Source: Lucinisca nassula
Taxonomy: Eukaryota; Mollusca; Bivalvia; Lucinida; Lucinidae
Assembly (NCBI GenBank): GCA_963580285.1
Contig: OY757014.1
Location: forward strand, 99,884,072 to 99,948,071
DNA: 64,000 nt
Reading direction: 5' to 3'
Positions 34,901 to 47,400 of the stretch are shown in pieces. The number at the start of each line of letters is the position of its first letter. The stretch's first letter is position 1. The translations under genes were made by a program, and so were the position numbers. The notes beneath the pieces are model-generated. The model saw only the letters and a list, made by a program, of their open reading frames with translations. It did no database searches and had not been told where the DNA came from.

Positions 34901-37900
34901 GATTATAAGTTATGCATTTGTGATCGATAATCGATCAGTAATCACTGAAGATTTGGTCATAATTTAACCTATCTGTCTTTCTGTCAGCATAACTCTTACC
35001 ATATGTTGTACTTTACCATATGTATGCCTGCATGAGCAAGATGAGACGCCACTCATACAGCTATTTTATGCGCAACTTTGGGTAGTAAATTGTACTTATC
35101 AAATAATCGATTGCAAGCAAATCAGTAATGATAATTATTTTTGTGGAATTTATCGATTGTATGATCGATTATCCCATTAATCGTGCCAGCCTTAATGTCT
35201 ACCTCAAGGTTTCCTCTACATGTCTACAAGAAGCAAAGACTTTGCGAGACTGCACTTATGCGTAGGTCCGCCTGTGGTCAAATATTCGACTCAGTGTGCT
35301 GACCCAGCAGGCACTCAACGTTGAACTAACGTTTAAACAACATTGAAAACACTGTTTCAACGTTAGTTCAACTTGAGTCAACGGTTTGTGCCTGCAGGGT
35401 GTGTGCAGAACCCGCAACTACACCATGCATACTCAAGGTCAAGGTCACAGTCGAAGGTCACGAGTTTGAACCTTGAAGTTTTTATCCGTTCCATACTTCC
35501 TTTACCTCTTGACGGATTTCATTAAACATGATTTGCAGAACCCTTAACCCAACCATGCTGACTCAAGGTGAAGGTCACAGTTTATGTGCACGAGTTTGAG
35601 CCTTGAATTCCCTGTACGCTATGGGACTGTCCAAAAGTGGTCTGTAAGTCCCTAAAGTGGCCTTAACTGTTACCTTGTTAAAGTAATTTCTTTATACCAC
35701 AGGCTCACCAAACGCCTTTGAACCAAGGCAAGAGCTCCATAAGCTCCGCCGCCCCCGGCTTGAAGAAATAGATGGGCTTCATTATGCTTCCACGCAGAGC
35801 TGAAACCGACCGCACATGAGTACTGGTAAACCGCTTAGAGGATTTAAGCCTGCCCAGGCAAAGCGGTGCGAGTCGGCCCGTCCATGTTTATAAACCCTTT
35901 TGGTTTCATTGGGCGACAGGACTTGAGCTGTCATTTCATTTCAATGTCGGGTAAAAGTCCCACTAAATTGGAAGCAACGTCTCCAAAATGACCTGTACAG
36001 TGTTGACGGGTACGTTAAACCTCAAATGAAACAAACAAGCTCCTTGACAAAGGTCACCTGTGCTGGTCATTGGAGCCTGTGGTATATAGTAAACAATTTA
36101 GGAAGGAACAAAACGTCACAGCATGGGTTAGAAAGTGGAAAATAACAACAAAAACAAGAACACAAACAGGAAGTCACATTTTTATGAATCCCAGTTTTGT
36201 CAAAAAATATGATTAACATGATTCCGATTTTAGAGATATTAACTTTTTAGACTTTGATGTAATTCATCACTAAAACACGCCTATATAAATTTGACCCCCT
36301 TAAACTCCACTTTTATATAGTAAAACTGGGGTTTGCAGGGGTATACATTATTTTTCTTATTTCTGCTCAAAACATAGATTATGGGTACTCGTTAGAACCG
36401 CCTCGACCAAGCGGTTCTAACGAGTATCCACAATCTATATTTCGCGCAGAAATAAGAAAAATATCGAAATTTGTCATCTGAAATTTATCATTTTTCGGTG
36501 GTAAAATTTACAATGTATTTGTATAGGCGTGTTTTCGTAATGTTACCCATCACACTCATTACTATAACACACCAGTGCGCTAAAACAGCGCCTATCTCAT
36601 CTCTAATTTTTATTTTTTTTTCAGATGAAAATGTGTGATAGTTTTCTAATTCCCATTACGGAAACACGCCTATACAAATACAGCGTGAACTTTACCGCCG
36701 AAAAAAAAATGATATTTTAAGATGTAAAATTATGGTATTTTTCTTATTTCTGCTCAAAATATAGATTGTGGGTGCTCGTTAGCTGAACCGCCTCGAGAAC
36801 CCACAATATTTATTTAAGATGAGAAATAAGAAAAATTAGGTTTGCCCCTGTAAACCCAAGTTTTACTATATAAAAGTGGGTTTATGGGGGTCAAAATTAT
36901 ATAGGCGTGTTTTCATGATGTAGTCCAAATATAGATTGTCGGTGCGCTTTAGAACCGGTTCTTACGATTAGTGAGTACCCACAATCTTTGTTTATGAGCA
37001 CAAATAAGGAAACTAATGAATACCTCCATAATCCCCACTCTTCTCTATATAAAGTGGGGTTTAGAAGGGTGTTCATTTCACGGATATATTATCAGTTTTA
37101 CTGCACTCGTTGTTGTTCTTTTCGATAACACACCAATGTGAGGAAATGGTGTATTTCATGTCTGTAGCAATAGCATTATATCTCTTATTATTGCTACAAA
37201 TATAAAATGTAGACGCTCTTTAGAACCGCTTCATCGCTGAGGCGTTTTTAACAAGTACTCAGCGTCTGTTTTGAACCAAAAATATGAAAATAACGTATTC
37301 CCTTGTAAACCGCGCTGGTTCCTACATGAAGTTGCATTTACGAGGGTATTTTCGGTGATATTTATTACACAGACTAAACGTACTTATGTCCATCACGAAA
37401 GCACCTATTTAATTTTGACCCCCCCCCCCCCCCACCACACACACACACACACTTAAACCCCACATTTGTATAGTAAAAGTGGGGTTTACAGGGGTACAAT
37501 TATGCATTATTTTTTTTTCTTATTTCTACCCAAGCACACAGATTGTGGGGTTCTAACGAATTCCAACAATGTATGTTTTGAGCAGAAATATGAAAAAATT
37601 TGATTTTCTTTATCTGAAGATTTACTTTTTTTTGGTGGTAAAATTTTCAATATATTTCTACGCAAGCACACAGATTGCGGGGTTCTTCTTCTTCTTCTTT
37701 ATTACTATTAGGTGGTGGTTTAGATCAGTGCATCACGTTCTTTGACCTATAAATTGAATTGTTTATTCAGTTTCGATAATGCAACACTTTGAAAATTAAT
37801 GTTATAGGTGATAATTGTAGCAGTTGTTTATTATTTTATCTGGAGGCTAGATAACGGATAACGTGATTAGGCCTAAGATAGAGAAATTCTGAACTACTGA

Positions 37901-38338
37901 TCTTCTTTACAACAGGATGACAAAATACGTACCACCTGACATTGTTTCTATATCTTTCAATCTGCACACCTTTAATTTTATCTTTATAACTACTTGATAC
38001 CGTATTTTATCAGATTTAATTAAACTTGCATTTGATAAACGTATTAACCCTTTTTGTACCAAAGAGAATCTTCCTCCTTATATATGGCAGGAGTCCATTC
38101 CAAAATTTAGGGTTGACAGGTTGTGTTTTCTTCAAAATTTGATTGGAAAATGGATTAACTTTTTGCAAACAGTGTAGGCCCTGATCAGACGCCGCGTTCT
38201 GCGGCGTCTGATCTGGGCCTGCACTGTTTGCCAGGGTACCCGTTTTGGGGTTTCCGGTACAAAATGGGTTAATATCAGGTGAAAGGCCAAAAGTATGATT
38301 ACCTATCACTTTAAGGTAATTGCGAGGTCACCGTTCGT

Positions 38339-38435
<97 letters not shown>

Positions 38436-41400
38436 CTTTTATGGTTTTCTTTAAAGTTTGACATGTTGAACACAAGGTGTATGAATGTCATTTGACGTGT
38501 CACTAGTAACAATTCTGATAACAGTTCAGAACAAGAGGCAAACATACAATCTGGGTGCTCGTTTAAGCCGGTTTTATTATTTGCAGAGAGCAGCAAGTTC
38601 ACTTATGCCACTGGTACCACGTACGAATTTAAATACAACGTTGAGACAAAGACCCAAGTGCTGGGAGCATCAGAAGATCATTCAACTATTGGCATCAGTG
38701 CTATAGCTGATATTGAAGTACATTCCAAGTGCGAGTTTGTTCTCAAGGTCAGTGTATATACATGTATGTTATATGTCCGTCCAGAAGGTATGTGCATTGC
38801 ATCACAAAAACACGCCTATATGATTTTGAGCCCTTTGAATCCCACTTTTATATAGTAAAACTGGGGTTTACAGGGGTAAACTTTATTTTTTCTCATAGCT
38901 TCTCTAAAATATACCTGCACGTAATCCCGCGAGGGGGTGATGCAGTATAGATATAGATAGATAGAAAATAGATGATGGGTAGGCCTACGCGTTAGGCGGT
39001 TCTAACCAGTACCCACAATCTATATTTTGAACAGTAGTAGGTTAAAAATGCAGGGTGAACAAAGGAGACGATTTGCATGATGTCAAGTCCTGTGTGTGTG
39101 TGGGGGGGGGGGGGGGGGGGAGGGGGGGGGGGGGGGGGGGGGGGTAGAAGAAATGTCAACAATTTGTCGTCTGCAGTGTCCCCTCTTTAAGAACATTGGG
39201 TTATTCTAATTCCGTTTTCAGTTATTTTTGTACATACGGTGTGTTTGAAATAATCTTTGTCTCTTGGCAGCTTAATATGATCCATAGCACGGATTAACAA
39301 GCTCTCAATTGAACGGGAGCAAAATATTGCAGTCAGAAATCAAAGCTTATTTTCAAAGGTAAAACACCTATCCCTTGTTGAATAGCGTGTACCACATTTG
39401 GCATATTTTAATACCCGAATTGCGTTTGCAGAAATTTACGTAAAAATAACTGTAAAATGCAGAAAATTCATTGATACCAGAATGATGAATGATCGACAGG
39501 GACCAGTACTCGGACAGATGCTTAAAGATGAAGAAGCTTTATTTGACATTACATTGCATATCCAAAACAAATAACATAAACTCAATAGGGCTTTTATTGT
39601 GACAAACCAAGTTATCCTCCTAGGACCTGACCCCACAAACAGACTGACCTGATTATCATGGATTTTGCCAAGGCCTTCGACAAGGTACCTCACAGGAGGC
39701 TATTGTACAAACTAGATCATTATGGGATTAGAGGATCCACACTTAAGTGGGTTAGCTCATGGCTCTCTGGACGTACACAACAAGTTGTACTTGACGGCCA
39801 AGTGTCTGATCCAGTCCCTGTTTTGTCCGGTGTCCCACAAGGTTCGGTACTTGGACTGGTCCTTTTCCGGTACGTTTACTAACCGGAATGGACCGGAATG
39901 GACCCAATAACCGGAACGGACCTGGAATAACCGGAACGGACCTTTAAAATCATTATTTTGCCCAATTATCTCATGAATATACTGATATATGAGGTAGTAG
40001 GGAAATTAAGAGTGAAAGGAGGCAATTTTGGATGAAAGATTCTGTATTATACTCACTCAAAGGCCTTTAAAAATTTAGCCTAGATTAAACTGGGCGTTTG
40101 TAAATAGCACCAAGAAGCCTAATTAAATTTTACTGATTTAAAGATATCACAGATCAATGCTCAGGAGCAAACATCTGGTCTTAATTAGTGAGCACTCGCA
40201 GGTAATTACATGCACTATGGTGAGCAAGTATCACATGCCATGTCCCGAAAGCGGAAATGTTCAATACCCAAGCTCATTAAAAAGCATTGATAACTTTGGC
40301 ACTGTTAACTTAAATAATTCATATTATATAAAGCCTAGGGTTTATGTTGATTCATGTCACACAGACACAACAACTTCCGTATACATCATGGTACGTTTCG
40401 CCCTTTTTGGGGATAGCTATATCTCTCGTCTCAGGAACTTCTGTAAAGGGGATCTGAAGGTAATTTCTTCTTCTTTTCTTATTTCAATAGAGATGTGATG
40501 CTCATGATCGTATAGGATGGGTTTTCATGATATGTATGGCATTTTTTCGCGGAGATTGATCATGAAATCTTTTCTACGGTCATTCTCTCCCTTCTGCTGA
40601 TTCAAGAAGGGCAGTTGTCATTTTCTTGCAAAAGAATGTGCAATATACTGGTTGACCTCTTACATATAAGCCTGACCAGGAAAAGTGTGGATAGGTTAAC
40701 TGACTGGCTCAAAAATGACCTAAAATAGTGTTGACTGGGCCGTTAAACTCTTATACAAACAAACCAAGCAAGTGCCTAGTACAATTTTTTACTCATTTGG
40801 TATGACGCCGCCACTGATGGAAGCAAATGATCTACCACTGAGCTATCAGGCCGGGCTTGTGAATTCTTTCTTTGTTTCTTTCTTTCTTCCATTTTGCCTT
40901 AACCCCACAGATGGTGTACTATATACTCCCCAGATTTGCAGGAAGAAAAACAAGTTTTGAATAGTTAGTTACAGGAAGAAAGCCTACATAGTAATTACAT
41001 TAAGCGGAACAGTGGGGCACTCTGCCCCGGTGCCCAAATTCCCACCCTCTTGCTCATAAGTTTGAAATTTTTGCCCCTCTTTTACAATCTGCTTTGCCCT
41101 TTAAGCCAATTAAATGTGCCCTGCAATTGACCTATTATTATAATTATAAAGTTAATCTTTTCACCGTTAATCCAGTGATCATGAGTCATGTGTGATTATC
41201 AACATGGGGCAATGGCCATTATAAATACACACAGTGTGTTGTCTGTTGTGTTCATTCGAGTGTATAGTAAGGTTCCCGTTTTAATCACTTATATACTGTT
41301 ATGCATCTAGGAAATGCAATAACCAGGTATGTATTGGGTAAATCGCCACATAATGCTTTGTTTGATCTTACAGATGATCAGCATTGCTAGGTATTGACTT

Positions 41401-44400
41401 TAAATGACCAGTCACCACATTTGTTAAAAAGAGGGGTCTCGACCATCCAAATTTGGGGCTGAAATTTGACCCCATTCCCAATGCCAAAAAGTATCTTTTC
41501 TTTCTCATTTCTGGAAGACAAATTCACAATCTTGTCCAGCCTATTTTGTCCAAGAATTATGCATTATCTGAAACTACGTAAATAAAGCATGTTGTATTCA
41601 TTTACTTAGTATTGCTGTTACAGTTTATAATATCATTCTTCTGTCTTCCCTTCTATGATACAAACCAAATAATGATCCACCATTGGAACAGTTCAAAAGT
41701 GATCCCTTAATTAAAGACCACTTTTGAACAGCCCAAAAGGTGGTCTTAACCCTTATCTTGCTGTGCACAACAACCCCTATCTTTGCAAACTGTGTAGATC
41801 CAGATCAGATGGCTTCTGAAGAAGCCATCTGATCAGGATCTACACTGTTTGGCATTCAGTTTATGAATTTGTAGCAATAAATTACATCAAGTAATTTGAT
41901 TGGTTGATAGACAGAAACTGGTGTGGCTTAAATGAATATTCAGCAAGATACGGGTTAATAGCAGAATTTTACTGTATTTATACCCTATGTTAGCAAGTGC
42001 TTGTACACACTTGTAGACCACACCTTATATAGCGACTGTGGGTTTTGCAAAGTTGATTGTTCTGAAACATAGAATATGGATACTCGTATTCAATGTGGCG
42101 GTTCTAACGAGTAACCATAACATATATATTTTATACTGCAGTACAGCTTAGATCCACCAAAATGAGCTGTTCCTCACAAATGAGCACCTGCATCTATGTT
42201 TACAGATGAAATAAGATAAAGCGCCATTTCTGGGTGCATGAAAGATAGCGAAATTGTGTGTAGGCTGGGTATCAGTACTTGAAATTACAAAGACTTTCTT
42301 TCTCATTAGGATAATACACCTTTTGTATCACCAGAATTGACTTTTTTCAGATGAAAAATTGTAACATTAGAATATAGACTGTGGGTGCTTGTTAGAACTG
42401 CCTTATCGAGGTGGTCATAACGAGTACCCACAATCATTGGGGCATGTAAACCCCAATTTTCTCCATATAGCATGCGGTTATGTGATGTGATCCCGTTCAC
42501 TCTGTGGCATACTACAGTTGTAATCAAGCCGCTAAATTGAAAACAAAAAAACAATGTACATCGCCCTACTCTGACATGGTTTTGAAGTCTGGAGTGTTAT
42601 GTAAATTAACATCAACTGATTTTTTCCCCTCTGATCTGACCCTAACCCCTAATCTTTATCCCCTTGTTTATCTTGATCCAAGATTAACCTAATTGTCTAT
42701 CTTTCGGAACATATGTGTAAAGCCAGGTTTAACAGATATCTAGTTTTCATAAGAGGTAGTTCTAACGAGTACCCACAATCCAAATAAAGATTGTTTGTGC
42801 TAGTTAGAACTGCCTCATTGAGACAGTTCTGACGAGTACCCACAATCAATGCTTTTGTGCAAAAAGAAGGAAAATAATGAACACCCCCCATAAACCCCCA
42901 TTTCTTTATAGGGGTGTTCATTTCATTTCACAGACTTGTTCACCGTTTGTAACATGCATTACAATAACACACCCATATGACATAGTGTATTTTTCAAATC
43001 TCCAAAATGGCTACTTTTCTGATGAAAATTCGTAATATTTTTCTTATTTATACTGTAAACACAGGTGGTGGGTGCTCGTTAGAACCGCCTCATTGAGGCG
43101 GTTCTAACGAGTACCGACAACCTATGTCTTGGAGCAGAAATTAAAATAATAATGTGAACCCCCGTAAACCCCAGTTTTCTGTATATAAAGTGGGGTTTAA
43201 GCCAGAGTTCATTTCACGGACTTGTTCACATGATGAATATTTTCTTTTCATTTCAGCTAAAGGATGTTACTATTGAAGGATATGATTCCCGGAAATACAC
43301 AGATCAAGATGTGAATAAAGAGTTTGGGCGGACACTAGAAAAGTACCCACTAAGATTTTCATTCCAAGATGGCATTGTTGAGTCAGTTTGTCCAGATATT
43401 GATGACATTACATGGGCTGTTAATATCAAAAAGGGCATTTTGTCTTCATTCCAAAACAGCATGGATAGTTTTGAAGCTGACTATACAGGGAAAGAGGTAT
43501 GAAGTTTTCCTGATGACCGACTGTTCAATGATCCAATATTTTCTGCATTTTCAGATAAAAAACCAGTACGGTTGTTAAGAATTTTCTCTTTTAATATATA
43601 TGTGAAGAAGGATAGAAGAAAAATTAAGGCTGTTTCCCACATCATTACAGAGAAAAATGTCTAAATCTGTGTATGGTGTTGTATTCAAAACACTCTAAAG
43701 AGATTTTTCTATGTTCATTTTAAGCCTGCTGCGTTTACAGCTTTCTAACATAACAGATTCTAACATACAGTTTATATACATTCAAATGTATGACATGCTA
43801 TCAAGCAATATAATGGCAACTGCTTTCAAAATAATTTTATACATCACAAAAACACGCCTATATAATATTGAACCCCACTTTTATATAGTAAAACTGGGGT
43901 TTACAGGGGTTGAACTTATTTTTCTTATTACTGCTCTAAAATGTAGATTGTTGGTACTCGTTAGAACCACCTCAATGAGGCGGTTCTAAAGTGTACCTAC
44001 AATCTATATTTTGAGCAGAAATAAGATAAATATGATTTATCACCATAAAATCTTCATTTTTCGGAGAAAAAATATGCTATGTATTTGTATAGGCATGTTT
44101 TCGAAATGATGTTTTAGTAGTTATAGCATATCAATTATATATCTGTGAGTGTATTTTGAATATTCTTTAAACTTGAAATTAACTTTTACTGTTTTCTTTT
44201 ATAGAAAGATGTGTCGGGAACATGTGACACCTCATACACACTGGCCCAGCGGGGTTGGTTAGCTCTAACAATTAAGAAATCAAAGGATCTCTCCTCCTGT
44301 ACAGATCGCCAGGGTTATGAAACTGCCATACAGACAACTCCATTCCGCATCTCCTCTGTAAGTCAAATATAAGGACATAATGCTTAACCCTTGATCCCTA

Positions 44401-47400
44401 GTTTTGCAAACAATGTAGATCCAGATCAGATGGCTTCTAAAGAAGCCATCTGATCAGGATCTACACTGTTTGTCGTGCAATTTGTGAATTGAATTTAAAC
44501 ATTATATCAAACATTATATCAAGTAATTTGATTGGTTGATAGTCAGATATGGGTGTGGCTAAATTTATTCAGCAGGATAAGGGTTAAGAAAACAGTGTAT
44601 ACCCACATCATGTTCTCGATAACTTTTCGGTCAGTTGATATAGCGTGCAGTTATTCGACCCCCTTTATAAGGTTACTAGAATGCCTGATTGCAGTATAAA
44701 TAGTAAATACATGGTTTAGTGTCTTTAATAGTAAAATATAATCAGTGAGCCTTAGACAATTTTAATAGGGGGGAGCTTAAGCGGGCCCCTATAAAATTGT
44801 CGCGGCGAACCGATTACATCTTATTATTAAAGACACTAATCATGTATTTAGTTATACCGCAATTCAAAACACTCAAGGATTTTGCAATAATTTAGCAAAT
44901 TTAAGCAAAAAGAAAAAGACCACAAACTGTGTGGCATGTTGAAAGACATTCAGTGCCATGGCACGCACACGTAGTATGACATGACATTAAGGAGTGCAAA
45001 GTTTCTGATGTCACCGCGCCACAAAGACGTTGGAACAACATGGATGCTGGAATAAAAGTTTCTCAGCGCTTTACATTCTGTATGAAAATCTGCAAATAAA
45101 AAGTTTATTTTAGCTTCAGAAATTATTTTCGAGGTTGGGACGCAACTGCAGTAGCAGTGCGCAGTTATTCCAATGGGCAATTCAAACCAGGAAAAGCCGA
45201 GAAGGTAAGAATTTAGCTGAAATTTCTGAAAATCTGTTAAATATTGCCAAGATTTTAACTTTCAGTTTCGTTGTTTTCCCATGTATGAAAGGTTTCATGT
45301 TATTGTTTATAAAATAGGGACCTGAAAAGTAGGTCCAGTCTATAAACGGTCAATAGACGTATTATTGGTCAGTAGAAGGTATTATAGGTCAGTAGAAGGT
45401 ATTATAGGTCACTACCGATTATACCGTGAAGTTATTGGACCCCCTTTATTAGGTTACTAGAATGCCTGATTGCGGTATAAAAAGAGGTTATAATGTACTA
45501 AAACTCTTATCTTTTTTCTCATCTTCAGGGTTTGAAATCATTGCCAGTTCTCAAGAGTACCCACACGTGTGATCAGGAAGTGACGACAAAAGGGAGATTA
45601 ACCAGTTCCCTGTGCCATGAGATACAAACATTTAGACCCTTCTCCAAGGACCAGAATGGTGCTACCACAGAAACAACACAGAGGCTCAACTTTGTGCAAG
45701 AAAAACAAGCACTTCAGTTCGCCAGAGGTATGGGAAAAATTCATCTTTACTGTCTTTTCTTGAAGGCGCCTTCGTGGCCTTACCCTATTGATTAAGAGCA
45801 CTGACTTTTTGCTGAAAAGGGAGAGAATGCCCGTAGAAAAGATTTCATGATCAATCTCCATGAAAGAATGTTGCTGACCCCGACAGGTATCGAACCTGCA
45901 TCCTCCTGATCACCAGTCAGACGCGCATCAGACCGAGCTACCAAGGCCGGCGGCGAATTCTTTATAATAGCAAAATTTTAGGGAACAAATACTGTTGTTA
46001 CAATAAGGACCCCTTGTACATGTACATGTATCCTGGACAATAGAAAGATGTTTATACAAACTTGTATGCTGAACAGTACATTTTGCATAGAGATGTTAAT
46101 ATAATGCTACAGTCAACCCGCTTAATACCCACATCAGTTATAATGTCAAAACTGGTTATAATGGCAATTTGAATGGAATGACTACTTAGCTAAAGGCTTA
46201 GCCTCTGGGAGAGCAGCGTGGGCTGAACTGCACGAATCGAGTCCATAGTCATCAAATGGTCTTGTAATCTAATACTCCAAGAAACAAATGTTACAGATAT
46301 TTGTTAGAATCGCCTACAAATGTTACAGATATTTGTTAGAATCGCCTCACCGAGGCGATTCTAACAAATTTCTATAACATTTGTTTCTTGGAGTAATGAG
46401 TGGGAAAAGGCCTATTATTACCTTCCATACTCCCAACTGGGATTCTTTATAACGGCAAATTCTTTTTAATGGCACAGTAATAGGGAACAAATACTGTTGT
46501 TATAATGAGGGTCCTCTATACTAGTTACAGCAGTGGCTGAATATATGTATCATGTTATTGCTGTTTCTCTATTCAGCAACATTTGGGGAGCCAACAGACC
46601 TTACATTTGAACATGCTAAGGGAGAGAACTCGGATGATCTTGGTGCCAGAGAAACCTTGAACCTTCTCAAGGAAATGTGTGAATCTACGGAAGAGGACAT
46701 CCGACCGGAAACTCCTAGAGACTTCTCAAGTTTGGTGTTTATGATGAAGAAAATGAACTTTAATGGTCTACGTAGGGTTTACAACCAAGCTCAACCTAAA
46801 AACAAAATGTGTCTGAAGAACGCTGAAAGAGCAAGGTATGGGTCATCATGATATACTAAACTTATGGATGTACAATTGAGGGGAATGACAGATTTTTCCG
46901 CCATTTTTCAAAGGGAGATAACTTTCTGGACTTCCTAGTCACTTTTCTATAAGCTCTGTCACACTGAAAAGGGGTCTATTCTTAAAGGAAAGAATTTGCT
47001 CCTCTGGAGCAAATTCTTTCCTTTAAGAGTTGACCTCTATTGACATGGGAGACAAAAATACTTTTGCCGGGGTTACCTCCCCTGAAGGTGTTCCCATTCC
47101 CCCTAACTTGTTTGTTGGATTTGAGGTTTAACGTCCCCGTCAACACTGTAAAGGTTATTTTGGAGACATTGCTTCCAATTTTGTGGGACTTTTACCCGAC
47201 ATTGAGATGAAATGACATCTCAAGCCCTGCCACCCAATGAAACTAGTAGGGTTTATAAGCATGGATGGTTCGACTTGCATTGCTTTGCCTGGGCAGGCTT
47301 AGGTCCTCTCAGCAGTTTACCAGTACTCGTGCCAGGGTCAGTTTCAGCTCCGCGTGGAAGCATCATGCAGCCCATCTGTTTTTTCAAGCCCTGATGGGTG

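Noticed and set aside
38295..38602. Poly-Ser and poly-Asp open frames
   Set aside because: They are translations of an ATC microsatellite in intron 2.
45598..45861. Reverse-strand 87-codon frame
   Set aside because: Antisense shadow of exon 6.
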